DNA of 64,000 bases. Origin: Xanthobacteraceae bacterium (GTDB lineage Bacteria; Pseudomonadota; Alphaproteobacteria; Rhizobiales; Xanthobacteraceae). The notes below the pieces were generated by a model. That model saw only the letters and a list, made by a program, of their open reading frames with translations. It ran no database searches and had not been told where the DNA came from. The stretch spans positions 1,488,001 through 1,552,000 of the forward strand of contig CP075369.1 in the NCBI GenBank assembly GCA_019454205.1. The letters are read 5' to 3'. Positions 52,494-61,778 of the stretch are shown in pieces. Positions within the stretch are counted from its first letter, which is position 1, and the number at the start of each line of letters is the position of its first letter. A program made the translations under genes and the position numbers.

Positions 52494-52609
52494 CAAATTC
52501 CCAGAGACTTAGGCGGTAAGCGGATTCGTCCGAATGTGCCAACGGAATATTGATAATTCTTTGCAAGTCTCTCGCCCACAACAAGAACCTTTCCGAAAGG
52601 CGTCCGACC

Positions 52610-53797
52610 TTGCTCGCCCGCGCAGAAACGGCTGTCCCGCAACCGGATGTGAGCGTGGCGGAACGCCATACCACCGCCGTCCTCAAGCTGGCGCGCGTTG
52701 AACTGCTCAACAATTTCGAGGACGCAGCGAACATCTGGCACGTGCTGGAGCGGAATGCGTATCTCTCGCCGTATCAGCGCTACGATTTCCTTCGTCTCTG
52801 GCAGAAACATATCGGCGTCAAGGAAGGTGTCGAGCCGCTGATTGCGGTGGGTCACGACGCTTCCGGTCAGCCTATTTGCCTGTTGCCGCTCGGCACGTTC
52901 CCGCATGGCCCGTTTCGCGTTGCGCGCTTTCTCGGCGGCAAGCATGCGAACTACAATTTGGGCCTGTGGCGCAAAGGCACCGTCTTCGACGACGCTTTCA
53001 TCAGAAAGTTGATGGCGGAAATCGCCGCGCAGCGCCCCAACATCGCGATGCTTGAATTGCACAACCAGCCGCTGCACTGGCATGGCCTCGACAATCCGTT
53101 CCTCGCGCTCCCGCATCAGCCCTCACCCAGTGTCGGCTACCGGATGAAACTCGGTGAGCCGGGCGAAGCCGTACTCTCGCGCCAGCTCACCACCAGCTAT
53201 CGCGGCCGTATTCGCGGCAAGGAACGCAAGCTCGCCAAGCTGGAAGGTTACCGCTACTTCCTCGCGTCAAATTCGGAAGAAGCGAAGCGCGTGATGGATG
53301 CCTTCTTCGCGCAGAAGCGCGAATACATGGCGCTTCACAAGATTCCTAATCCATTCGATGAGCCGGAAGTCGAGGCGTTCCTGCGTGAGGCCGCCGTCAG
53401 CGGCGCGCTGGAAATCCACGCGCTCGAAGGTGCGGGCGAAATCCTCGCGCTGTACGCAGGCGTATCCGACGGCGAACGGCTTTCGACCATGATTAGTTCG
53501 TTCACCGCGAGCGAGAACGGCCGCAACAGCCCCGGCATCATCACCATCGCCCACATGGTCACGAATACTGCCGACCGCGGTTATGCGATGCTCGATCTCG
53601 GCGTCGGCGAAGCCGAATACAAATTCGTATTCTGCGACCAGACCGAAGACCTGTTCGACAGCTACCTGCCGCTATCAGCCGCAGGACATGCGCTGGTGCC
53701 GCTGATGCGCGCACAGGCGGGGTTGAAGCGCTTCGTCAAAACCACGCCCGCGCTTTGGCGAATGGCGAAAGCGGTGCGCGGCGTGCTTGGCCGTTAG
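52610..53797 (+). CDS. GNAT-fold protein of the BcsL/CelD (acetyltransferase) family
   Basis: About 395 residues with the double GNAT arrangement of CelD/BcsL proteins, which occur in cellulose and exopolysaccharide loci and probably acylate sugars or lipid carriers. The TTSYRGRIRGKERKLAKL block and the MLDLGVGEAEYKFVFCDQ segment are typical of the family. The frame is open from a TTG at 52550. I prefer the TTG at 52610 because AAAGG lies nine bases before it; the true start is uncertain. It diverges from the deacetylase gene. Confidence 0.8.
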   Translation: MLARAETAVPQPDVSVAERHTTAVLKLARVELLNNFEDAANIWHVLERNAYLSPYQRYDFLRLWQKHIGVKEGVEPLIAVGHDASGQPICLLPLGTFPHGPFRVARFLGGKHANYNLGLWRKGTVFDDAFIRKLMAEIAAQRPNIAMLELHNQPLHWHGLDNPFLALPHQPSPSVGYRMKLGEPGEAVLSRQLTTSYRGRIRGKERKLAKLEGYRYFLASNSEEAKRVMDAFFAQKREYMALHKIPNPFDEPEVEAFLREAAVSGALEIHALEGAGEILALYAGVSDGERLSTMISSFTASENGRNSPGIITIAHMVTNTADRGYAMLDLGVGEAEYKFVFCDQTEDLFDSYLPLSAAGHALVPLMRAQAGLKRFVKTTPALWRMAKAVRGVLGR

Positions 53798-55890
53798 GCC
53801 GCCGCCGGCATCCGGTCGTTGATCGTAACCATCGCGACATTGGCAAAACCCTTGGCCGTAATCGCATCGGCGGCCGCGGTCGCCATGATCTCGTCGCTCT
53901 CGCCTGCGATCAGCATAACGCCGCGCGTAAATCGCGCCAGGCGGTTCGCGCCTACCGTAGTCGCAAGCGGCGGCACGGCGACAATGACGTGCTCGTAGGT
54001 CTGCGCCAGCGCGCCCAGCACGATCGCGAGACGATCCGCCGTCAGCAATGAGGCGAAAGACGGCACCGAACGTCCGGTGCCGAGCACATGCGCACGCGAC
54101 AAGGGATCGCGGTGGATCGCCTCACCGAATTTGGCGAAACCGGCGAGCAGGTCGTTTAGCCCCCGCCCGCCCGAACCCGGAACCAGCGCAGCGCCGACTC
54201 CGCTTTCGCCGTCGAGATCGGCATAGACAACTTTCGCGCCGTTGCCCGCGAGATCGCGCGCCACATCGAGCGCAAGTTGCGACGATGGCTCGTTGGCGTT
54301 GCGAGTTACGAGTACGATGCCCTTCCCCAGCATGCGCACGTGAGCGGCCAGCGGCCCGGCATCTAGAGGTTGGACAGGAGCAACCACCTGCGGTGCTGCG
54401 CGCTGCACGGCCGGTTTCGGCATTTCAGGCTCGGCTTCGGGAATATCGGTATCTTCGGCCGGGACCAGCGTCGCGTTGCGATAAACGTCGCCACGCAACA
54501 GTTGCGAGGTCACGATCATCGCGATCGTGAGCAGCAACATGCCGAGCGTCGCGATGAAGACGATCGGCAGTTTCTTCGGGAAATGCGGCCGGGCGGAAGG
54601 CAGCGCGCGCGAGATCACGCGCGCATCGGCCGGCACCGCTTCCGGCGTCTCGCGGGCGGCAGTGTCGCGATAGCGGACAAGGTAGGACTCCAGCAGATCG
54701 CGCTGCGATTTTGCATCGCGCTCCAGCGCGCGAAGCTGCACGTCGTTGGTGCCAAGCGCAGTCGCCTGCTTCTTCTGCTGGTCGAGAATGATGAGAATAG
54801 ACTCCGCCTGCGCGGACGCGAGCTTGGCGTCGTTCTCGAATGCGCGGGCGATCTTGTCAGCCTCAAGACGAAGCTGACCTTCGAGATTGCCGAGTTGCGC
54901 TTTCAGTTCCTTGATGCGCGGATGCTGGTCGAGCAGCGTCGAGGATTGCTCGGCCAGTTGCGCCCGCAAGGTCACGCGCTGTTCGTTCAGGCGGCGGATC
55001 AGTTCGGAGTTCAGCACCTCGCTGATTTCCACCGGCTTGCCGCTGTTCAGGATGCCGCGGATGATCCGCGCCTTGGTTTCGGCGTCCGCCTTGCGCGTGC
55101 GCGCGGCGGAGAGTTGCGTGTTCAGTTCGGCAAGCTGCTGCGCGCTGAGCGGCGTATTGTTCGTGCCGACATAGAGATTGGACTTGGAACGGAACTCCTC
55201 GACCTTCGATTCCGCTTCCGCTACGCGCGCGCGAAGCCGGTCGATCTCGCCGGAGAGCCAGAGGTTCGCCTGCCGGATCGTTTCCTGCTTAGCCTGCTGC
55301 TGCAAGCGGATATAGCCGTCCGCGATGGCATTGGCGGCGCGCGCCGCGAACACCGGGTCTTCCGACTGGAATTCGATGGCAATGACGCGGGATTTATCGA
55401 CCTGATAGACGCTGAGCCGCTCGTAGTAGCGCTCCAGAATCCGGTCTTCGAGACTCTGCGAACTGGCAGGCCGCGACATTCCGATCAGCGACAGCAAGCT
55501 GTTGAGAACCGAAGCGCCACCCGAAACGAATTCGGGCCGCTCGGCCAATTTCAGGTCGGCAATCATCTTGCGCGCGAGATCGCGCGAGAGCGCAAGCTGC
55601 ACCTGGCTCTGCACCGCTTCCGCATCGACCAGCGTGCGGTCGCGTTCGGCATTGCGGTCGCCTTCCGGACGATTGTAGGCGGTCTCGCGGTTCTCGATGA
55701 TGACGCGCGCTTCCGACTTGTAGCGCGATGTAATCATGTTCACGACGAGGAAGGTCGCGACAGCCGTCGCCAGCGCGACGAATACGATCAGGAACTTGCG
55801 CCGCCACACCGCGCGCCCCAGCGACGACAGGTCCAGCTCCGCTCCCGCCGAATCGGCTTCGGCACGCATTTCCGGGCTTTGGCGACGCAT
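53794..55890 (-). CDS. Exopolysaccharide chain-length/transport protein (Wzz-Wzc-like) with degenerate kinase domain
   Basis: A 698-residue inner-membrane protein: transmembrane helix about 33-52, Wzz domain, long periplasmic coiled coil (about 190-430), second helix about 452-475, then a cytoplasmic P-loop-like domain from about 522. In active BY-kinases this domain has Walker A, A' and B. Here the Walker A position reads RNANEPSSQ with no GK[ST], A' is reduced to VVYADLDG, and Walker B reads VIVAVPP without Asp. No tyrosine cluster ends the protein. It therefore looks like a pseudokinase that still supports assembly. Its stop overlaps the GNAT gene end by four bases. Confidence 0.88.
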   Translation of the reverse strand: MRRQSPEMRAEADSAGAELDLSSLGRAVWRRKFLIVFVALATAVATFLVVNMITSRYKSEARVIIENRETAYNRPEGDRNAERDRTLVDAEAVQSQVQLALSRDLARKMIADLKLAERPEFVSGGASVLNSLLSLIGMSRPASSQSLEDRILERYYERLSVYQVDKSRVIAIEFQSEDPVFAARAANAIADGYIRLQQQAKQETIRQANLWLSGEIDRLRARVAEAESKVEEFRSKSNLYVGTNNTPLSAQQLAELNTQLSAARTRKADAETKARIIRGILNSGKPVEISEVLNSELIRRLNEQRVTLRAQLAEQSSTLLDQHPRIKELKAQLGNLEGQLRLEADKIARAFENDAKLASAQAESILIILDQQKKQATALGTNDVQLRALERDAKSQRDLLESYLVRYRDTAARETPEAVPADARVISRALPSARPHFPKKLPIVFIATLGMLLLTIAMIVTSQLLRGDVYRNATLVPAEDTDIPEAEPEMPKPAVQRAAPQVVAPVQPLDAGPLAAHVRMLGKGIVLVTRNANEPSSQLALDVARDLAGNGAKVVYADLDGESGVGAALVPGSGGRGLNDLLAGFAKFGEAIHRDPLSRAHVLGTGRSVPSFASLLTADRLAIVLGALAQTYEHVIVAVPPLATTVGANRLARFTRGVMLIAGESDEIMATAAADAITAKGFANVAMVTINDRMPAAA

Positions 55891-56036
55891 AACGCACGGC
55901 TCCCTTACGCAACCACTGCCGCATAAGAAATCATTAGGGTTGCCATCGGGTTAAGACCCCTCCCGGTCTCGCGCCCGGTCAGGGTTCATTAACCATACGG
56001 CGGTAAGAAATTGGCAACCACAACCGGCCTGCCCTC

Positions 56037-56594
56037 ATGCGTTTTGTCCTCCGCCTCGCCCTGCTTCTGGCTACCGCGCTTTCGGTTTCGGCCTGCGCGA
56101 CGGCGCCGCGGATTCAGAACGACCCGGCGTTCGACACCCCCTACACCCTCGATACCGGTGACAAGCTGCGCGTCGTCGTGTTCGGCCAGGAAGGTGTGTC
56201 GAACTCCTATGCCATCGACGCAAGCGGTCATATCTCGATGCCGCTGATCGGCGCGGTACCTGCACGCGGCCTCACCACCGCGCAACTCGCCGGCACGATT
56301 ACCGGCAAGCTGAAATCCGGCTACATCCGCGAGCCGCACGTAGCTGTGGAAGTGGAAACCTACCGCCCGTTCTTCATCCTCGGCGAAGTCACCGCCGCCG
56401 GGCAGTATGCCTACGTGAACAATCTCACCATCGAAACGGCTGTCGCGATCGCGGGCGGATTTACGCCACGCGCCAATCGCGCCAACTTTACGGTCGCGCG
56501 CAACATCAGCGGACGCACCATCCACGCCACAGTGCCGTTCCACTACGCCATCCGGCCGGGCGATACGATCACCGTTCACGAGCGCTGGTTCTGA
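56037..56594 (+). CDS. Polysaccharide export lipoprotein (Wza/KpsD-like)
   Basis: A 185-residue outer-membrane lipoprotein with lipobox VSAC (Cys about 19), a Poly_export domain (YTLDTGDKLRVVVFGQEGVS) and a SLBB-like part (FFILGEVTAAGQYAYVNNLTIETAVAIAGG). It is shorter than Wza (about 380 residues) and carries only the minimal domains. It should form the outer-membrane exit for the polymer. It diverges from the Wzz/Wzc-like gene. Confidence 0.9.
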   Translation: MRFVLRLALLLATALSVSACATAPRIQNDPAFDTPYTLDTGDKLRVVVFGQEGVSNSYAIDASGHISMPLIGAVPARGLTTAQLAGTITGKLKSGYIREPHVAVEVETYRPFFILGEVTAAGQYAYVNNLTIETAVAIAGGFTPRANRANFTVARNISGRTIHATVPFHYAIRPGDTITVHERWF

Positions 56595-56608
56595 CGGCGC
56601 GCGTCCCC

Positions 56609-57721
56609 GTGCAGCCGCTCAAAATCCTCCACGTCTTTCGCGCACCGGTCGGCGGACTGTTTCGCCATGTCGCCGATCTTGCGCGCGAACAGAGCGCACG
56701 CGGGCATGAAGTCGGGCTGGTCGCGGATTCCACGACTGGCGGCGAGCAGGCCGAAAAGACGCTTGCTGCGTTGTCGGAGACTCTCAAACTGGGCGTGACG
56801 CGCATGCCCATGAGCCGCCACGCCGGATTGAACGATGTCATCGCCGTCCAGCAGGTCGCGGGCGTGTTACGCGCGACGAAAGCCGACGTGATCCATGGTC
56901 ACGGCGCGAAAGGCGGTGCCTATGCCCGCCTTGCCCACGGCAATGCGCTTCGCGTCTACACGCCGCATGGCGGTAGCCTGCATTTCTCGCGCGCCAATCC
57001 ATTCGGCTTCGCCTACCTCACGGTGGAATCGTGGCTATTACGCCGTACCGACCTCGCAATGTTCGAGAGTGAGTTTGCGCAGCGCGCCTACGAGGAGAAA
57101 ATCGGCAAGCCGCGCGGCCTTTCCCGCGTCGCCTATAACGGCGTGCGCGAAGAAGAATTCGATCCAGTTACGCCCGCCCCCGATGCCGCCGACATCCTGT
57201 TCGTCGGCGAGTTACGCACCCTCAAAGGTATCGGCACGCTGCTCGATGCAATCGCCCTGCTGAAATCGCAGGGAAATGAATTGCGCGCCGTCATTGTCGG
57301 CGACGGTCCCGACCGCGCCACGTTCGAGGCGCAGAGCAAGGCGCGCAGCCTTGAAACACTCGTACGCTTTCCCGGCGCGATGCCCGCACGAAAAGCCTTT
57401 CCGCTGGGCCGCGTACTCGCCGTGCCGTCTTATGCGGAGTCGTTGCCCTACATCGTACTGGAGGCCGCCGCGGCGGGCCTTCCTGTCGTCGCCACCAACG
57501 TCGGCGGCATTCCGGAAATCTTCGGGGATGAGCGCAATGCGCTGATCGCACCGCGCGATGCCAAAGCCCTTGCCAAGGCTTTGCTGGACACCCTCGCGGG
57601 CAAGGCCGCGGCAAGAACAGACAATTTGCGCAATCGCGTTCGGGAAAAATTTACCGTAACCGCCATGACGGACGCCATTCTCGCGGCTTACGCGGAAGCA
57701 CTAACCCGAAAAAGTGCTTGA
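56609..57721 (+). CDS. Glycosyltransferase family 4
   Basis: A 370-residue GT-B retaining glycosyltransferase. It begins KILHVFRAPVGGLFRHVADL with the donor-loop Gly pair. The C-terminal half has the FVGELRTLKGIGTLLDAI block and the GT4 E-x7-E pattern (YAESLPYIVLEAAAAGLPVV). It would add a sugar to the lipid-linked repeat unit; the donor is unknown. The start is GTG at 56609, 14 bases after the export gene. Confidence 0.92.
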   Translation: MQPLKILHVFRAPVGGLFRHVADLAREQSARGHEVGLVADSTTGGEQAEKTLAALSETLKLGVTRMPMSRHAGLNDVIAVQQVAGVLRATKADVIHGHGAKGGAYARLAHGNALRVYTPHGGSLHFSRANPFGFAYLTVESWLLRRTDLAMFESEFAQRAYEEKIGKPRGLSRVAYNGVREEEFDPVTPAPDAADILFVGELRTLKGIGTLLDAIALLKSQGNELRAVIVGDGPDRATFEAQSKARSLETLVRFPGAMPARKAFPLGRVLAVPSYAESLPYIVLEAAAAGLPVVATNVGGIPEIFGDERNALIAPRDAKALAKALLDTLAGKAAARTDNLRNRVREKFTVTAMTDAILAAYAEALTRKSA

Positions 57722-57820
57722 AAACCAAGGCTATCGTTAAGTCTTCCGTGACGGCTTTCTTCTAGTTTTCCGGGACTTGTCGCGGCTTTCCAAGCCGCGC
57801 TTCGTCATGGGTGGACGGGA

Positions 57821-59371
57821 ATGATCGAAGCCGACAACGACGTGCGTGGAAAGCTCTCAGCACGCTCCGCCGCGACCAATGCCATCGCTGCCGCGCGCGC
57901 GGCGCAGGCACCACGCGAGCTAAGCGCAGCCGCGAAACAGATCGCCTCCGAACCGGTATCGCCCGCGATGTCCGCCATCGTGCTCGGCGGCGTGGTGCGG
58001 ATCGCCGAGTTCGTGCTGCTCGCCAGTGTCGGTCTGGCGATCTACGGGTTTTATGTTTTTCCGGGGGAAGGTTTTCTGTGGCGCTATGTCGTCGCGACGT
58101 TCGGCGCGACCGCAGCCGCGATTGTCGCATTCCATATCGCAGATGCTTACGACACCGCCGCGTTGCGCCGCCCGATCTCGTCATTCGCACGGCTCACGCT
58201 GGCGTGGACCGCAATTTTCCTGTTCGCCTTCGCGTTGCAGTTCTTCTTCCGTCTCGAAGGACAGTATTCCCGCGTCTGGACCGCGAGCTGGTATTTCATC
58301 GGTATGATCTCGCTGTTTGCGCTGCGTATCGCGGTCGCGGCAAAGGTGCGGCAGTGGACGCGCGAAGGCCGTCTTGTCCGCCGCACCGTCATCGTCGGCG
58401 GCGCGGCTCCCGGCGAAGCGTTGATTTCGGCGCTCGAAGCGCAGAAGGACTCCGACCTCGACATTCGCGGCGTATTCGACGACCGCGGCGACGACCGCTC
58501 CGCGCCGATGATCGCAGGCAAGCAGAAGCTCGGCACCGTGGACGACCTTGTCGAGTTCGCGCGACGCACGCGCATCGACCTGTTGCTGGTCTCGCTTCCC
58601 ATCACGGCGGAAGCTCGCGTGTTGCAGATGCTGCGCAAGCTATGGGTGCTGCCGGTGGACATCCGCCTCGCCGCGCATACCAGCAAGCTTCGCTTCCGTC
58701 CGCGCGCATACTCCTACATCGGCAACGTGCCGGTGCTCGACGTCTACGACAAGCCGATCGCCGACTGGAGCGTCGTACTGAAATGGCTGTTCGACAAGAT
58801 CGTCGGCACGCTGATGCTAATTGCGTTGTCCCCGGTCATGCTGCTGACCGCGCTCGCGGTGAAACTCGACAGCAAGGGGCCGGTGTTCTTCAAGCAGCGC
58901 CGCTACGGCTTCAACAACGAGCTGGTCGAGGTCTTCAAATTCCGTTCGATGTATACCGACATGAGCGACGCCAACGCCGCGAAGCTCGTCACCAAGGGCG
59001 ACCCGCGCGTGACCCCCGTCGGCCGCTTCATCCGCAAGACTTCGCTCGACGAACTGCCGCAGCTCATCAACGTCGTATTCAAGGGCAATCTCTCGCTGGT
59101 TGGGCCGCGTCCGCACGCAGTGCAGGCCAAAGCCGAGAACCGGCTCTATGACGAAGTGGTGGACGGCTACTTCGCGCGCCACCGCGTGAAGCCCGGCATC
59201 ACCGGCTGGGCGCAGGTCAACGGCTGGCGCGGCGAGACCGACACTGCCGAGAAGATCCAGCGCCGCGTCGAGCACGACCTCTATTACATCGAGAACTGGT
59301 CGGTGCTGTTCGACCTCTACATCCTCGCGAAAACTCCGATTTCGCTTCTGAAAAGCGAAAACGCCTACTGA
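57821..59371 (+). CDS. Undecaprenyl-phosphate sugar phosphotransferase (WcaJ/GumD type)
   Basis: A 516-residue polyprenyl-phosphate hexose-1-phosphate transferase that starts repeat-unit assembly, probably with glucose-1-P or galactose-1-P. About five N-terminal helices and a Rossmann-like middle domain (VRRTVIVGGAAPGEALISAL) are followed by the catalytic bacterial sugar-transferase domain (about 322-510), including KFRSMYTDM, RKTSLDELPQL and VGPRPHAV. The ATG at 57821 follows GGACGGGA. Its TGA overlaps the next ATG (TGATG). Confidence 0.93.
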   Translation: MIEADNDVRGKLSARSAATNAIAAARAAQAPRELSAAAKQIASEPVSPAMSAIVLGGVVRIAEFVLLASVGLAIYGFYVFPGEGFLWRYVVATFGATAAAIVAFHIADAYDTAALRRPISSFARLTLAWTAIFLFAFALQFFFRLEGQYSRVWTASWYFIGMISLFALRIAVAAKVRQWTREGRLVRRTVIVGGAAPGEALISALEAQKDSDLDIRGVFDDRGDDRSAPMIAGKQKLGTVDDLVEFARRTRIDLLLVSLPITAEARVLQMLRKLWVLPVDIRLAAHTSKLRFRPRAYSYIGNVPVLDVYDKPIADWSVVLKWLFDKIVGTLMLIALSPVMLLTALAVKLDSKGPVFFKQRRYGFNNELVEVFKFRSMYTDMSDANAAKLVTKGDPRVTPVGRFIRKTSLDELPQLINVVFKGNLSLVGPRPHAVQAKAENRLYDEVVDGYFARHRVKPGITGWAQVNGWRGETDTAEKIQRRVEHDLYYIENWSVLFDLYILAKTPISLLKSENAY

Positions 59372-60693
59372 TGAGGGCCGCCGCCGCCAGCGCGCCGATG
59401 ACGCTTTCGCCGGCCCGCGCGGTCGAGCGGGCGCGAATGGCGATGCTCTGGCTGGTCGGGTTTTCCGGCGCGCTCGTATTCACCGAGCCTTCGGCCTACG
59501 AAATCTTCGCGCTCGGCGCGATGTTCGTGTTCTTCGCGAGCGGCCTGCCGCTGCGGCCCGGCCATCTGCCGCTGCTCGTCATCCTGCTGCTCTATAACTT
59601 CGGCCTTTCCATCGCCGTGATCCCTGTGGTCGGCGAACCGAAGACCGCGCTCTGGGTCGCGGTGTCGTGGTTTCTTGCTGCGACGACGCTGTTCTTCGCC
59701 TGTGTCATGGCGGAAGACACCGCGAAGCGGATGCGCGTCCTGATGAGCGGCTACATGGCGGCGGCGATACTTGCTTCTCTCATCGCCATCCTGAGCTACT
59801 TCCGCCTCATGCCTTCCGCGGACAGTTTCCTGCTCTATGGCCGCGCGAAAGGCACGTTCAACGACCCCAACGTGCTGGGACCATTTCTGGTACTGCCGGG
59901 ATTGATGGCGATATACCGCGTGCTGTCCGGACGGCTGCGCGACATCGTCATCGGCGGCGCGCAGACCGGCATCATCGCCATCGCGGTACTGCTGACCTTC
60001 TCGCGCGGTGCATGGGGACACTACGCTTTCTCCGCAATGGTTTTTGTCGGCGCGCTGTTCGTTCTCAGCAACAACGCGCGCGAGCGCACGCGCATCGTCG
60101 CGGCGACGATCGGCGCAGCCGCGATGCTTGGTCTCGTATTGGCAGCGCTGTTGTCGATGAAGGGTGTCGGGACGCTGTTCACCGAACGCGCAAGCCTCGA
60201 CCAGAGCTACGACATGGGCCAACTGGGCCGCTTCGGCCGCCACATCCTCGGCTTCCAGCTTGCGCTGGATACGCCGTGGGGCCTTGGGCCATTCCAGTTT
60301 GCGAAAATCTTCCCGGAAGACCCACACAACGTTTATCTCAACGCCTTCATGACCGGCGGCTGGCTGGGCGGGCTTTGCTATCTCGTTCTTGTGCTGACGA
60401 CGCTCGCGGCAGGCTTCCGCGCGGCCATGCGCGCAACGCCGTGGCGGCCCTACATGCTGGCGGCACTCGCCACCTTCATCGCGGTCGCCGGAGAAGGCGC
60501 GATCATCGACACAGACCACTGGCGGCATTTCTGGCTGCTGGCGGGCGTGCTGTGGGGCGGCGCCATCGCGGCGCAACGATACTATCCGCCTGTCGCAACC
60601 GCCGCTGCCAGACCGGCTCCGAATCCCATGCCTGCACCCCGCATCGAGCCGGCACCAGCGCGAACGGGCATCCTTCGCATTGTCGTGAAGTGA
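59371..60693 (+). CDS. O-antigen ligase / Wzy-like polymerase
   Basis: A 440-residue membrane protein with about ten to twelve helices and the Wzy_C/O-antigen-ligase pattern, including the GTFNDPNVLGPFLVLPGL loop and the periplasmic PHNVYLNAFMTGGWLGGL motif. In this context it is probably the exopolysaccharide polymerase. A Pro/Ala-rich C-terminal tail follows the last helix. It is translationally coupled to the phosphotransferase gene. Confidence 0.9.
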   Translation: MRAAAASAPMTLSPARAVERARMAMLWLVGFSGALVFTEPSAYEIFALGAMFVFFASGLPLRPGHLPLLVILLLYNFGLSIAVIPVVGEPKTALWVAVSWFLAATTLFFACVMAEDTAKRMRVLMSGYMAAAILASLIAILSYFRLMPSADSFLLYGRAKGTFNDPNVLGPFLVLPGLMAIYRVLSGRLRDIVIGGAQTGIIAIAVLLTFSRGAWGHYAFSAMVFVGALFVLSNNARERTRIVAATIGAAAMLGLVLAALLSMKGVGTLFTERASLDQSYDMGQLGRFGRHILGFQLALDTPWGLGPFQFAKIFPEDPHNVYLNAFMTGGWLGGLCYLVLVLTTLAAGFRAAMRATPWRPYMLAALATFIAVAGEGAIIDTDHWRHFWLLAGVLWGGAIAAQRYYPPVATAAARPAPNPMPAPRIEPAPARTGILRIVVK

Positions 60694-60755
60694 CGTTGCG
60701 GTTACGCCGCTGCTAGGCTCTCCACGTCGGGATTATTCTTTTGCGGGGTGAGGCA

Positions 60756-60923
60756 ATGTTCGGCGCAATCATCAACATCGTTATCGGATTGGTCTTCGTT
60801 GTGGGCGGGCTGTCGGGACAGCTCGCACTTCGCGGCACGAATAGCGGGCCATTGCTCGCGGCTGTCGGCGGGTTGCTGCTGGCTTTCGGCATCTATCGGG
60901 CCGTGAAACTGTCGCGCAGCTAG
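60756..60923 (+). CDS. Small two-helix membrane protein, hypothetical
   Basis: A 55-residue protein: two glycine-rich hydrophobic helices (about 4-22 and 32-48) with a basic end (KLSRS). GTGAGG precedes the ATG at 60756. It lies 62 bases after the polymerase gene and just before tRNA-Pro. The function is unknown. Confidence 0.6.
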   Translation: MFGAIINIVIGLVFVVGGLSGQLALRGTNSGPLLAAVGGLLLAFGIYRAVKLSRS

Positions 60924-60929
60924 GGTGCA

Positions 60930-60958
60930 TTGCGGCGGCCAACCCTCATCACTATAGT
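60930..60958 (+). promoter_or_regulatory. Sigma-70-type promoter of tRNA-Pro
   Basis: TTGCGG (60930-60935) and TATAGT (60953-60958) are separated by 17 bases. Initiation is expected about five bases before the tRNA 5' end at 60970. Confidence 0.6.
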
Positions 60959-60969
60959 CCGCGCCCTGT

Positions 60970-61047
60970 CGGAGCGTGGCGCAGCCCGGTTAGCGCACTA
61001 GTCTGGGGGACTAGGGGTCGTGGGTTCAAATCCCGCCGCTCCGACCA
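60970..61047 (+). tRNA. tRNA-Pro (GGG)
   Basis: A 78-base cloverleaf with encoded CCA. The acceptor CGGAGCG pairs with CGCTCCG, the anticodon stem CTAGT/ACTAG holds loop CTGGGGG (anticodon GGG), and the T-arm is GTGGGTTCAAATCCCGC. A run of six T follows shortly after (61057-61062). Confidence 0.97.
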
Positions 61048-61193
61048 TTTCATCTCGTTTTTTGACCCAAATTTCCTTCTTTTTTCGGACGGTTCGGCGA
61101 TGCATGGCCGTTACCCGGAAATGAATGTTGCATTGCACAATTTTCCTGCCAATATGACTCTCGAATCTGAAACAGACTCGGAGAGCATGGTTC

Positions 61194-61703
61194 ATGCAGG
61201 GGTTTCGGGTGGCGGCGATTGCAGCCGCGATTGCCGGGGTTTTCATTCTCCCGCATTTCGACGCAGCGAGTAGCGGCTGGCGCATGCAGCGCGCGGAGTA
61301 CCTCGTCATCAAGGACGATCTCGGCGGCTATGTCGACGAATACGAAGACCGTTACACCAAACTCAGCAAGCAATATGACAATGTGAGGATCGACGGCGAG
61401 TGTTCGTCGTCCTGCACCATCCTGTTCGCCTACTTCCCACTCGAAAAAATCTGCGTCACCGACCGCGCCTGGCTCGGATTCCATTCGCCGACCGAGGAAG
61501 ACAAGGAAGGCAACTGGGTGCCAACCGAGGAAGGCGCGCGCGAAATGATGGAAGTCTATCCCGCGCATATCCGCGCCTGGATCGAGAAGAACGGCGGCCT
61601 GAAGGAAGACATGATCTTCCTCGCCGGTCAGGAACTGCAGCAGTACCTGAAGCCTTGCGGGGTGATAAAAGCCTCCTCCCTGTCGTCTAACGCGGCCAAT
61701 TAA
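61194..61703 (+). CDS. Exported ClpP/crotonase-fold-like protein, copy 1 of a tandem pair
   Basis: A 169-residue protein with an N-terminal signal or anchor helix (about 4-22) and a conserved core: DGECSSSCTILFAYFPLE, then ICVTDRAWLGFHSPTE. This resembles the COG3904-type periplasmic proteins, which have a ClpP-like fold with a Cys-Ser-x-x-Cys element followed by a His. The Ser in CSSSC and the His in GFH stand where a catalytic pair could be, and the two Cys could form a disulfide. The function is unknown. The next gene is a paralogue. Confidence 0.7.
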   Translation: MQGFRVAAIAAAIAGVFILPHFDAASSGWRMQRAEYLVIKDDLGGYVDEYEDRYTKLSKQYDNVRIDGECSSSCTILFAYFPLEKICVTDRAWLGFHSPTEEDKEGNWVPTEEGAREMMEVYPAHIRAWIEKNGGLKEDMIFLAGQELQQYLKPCGVIKASSLSSNAAN

Positions 61704-61778
61704 TCGGTCGCGTCAGCTTGCGCCTTGCAATCCGGCTGCGCGTGACCATCTCTCGCGCAACCTCGCTGTGCAGCCTCC

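Noticed and set aside
52550..52609. Extended N-terminus of the GNAT-like protein from a TTG at 52550
   Set aside because: No ribosome-binding site precedes it; the TTG at 52610 has AAAGG at a suitable distance. The choice remains uncertain.
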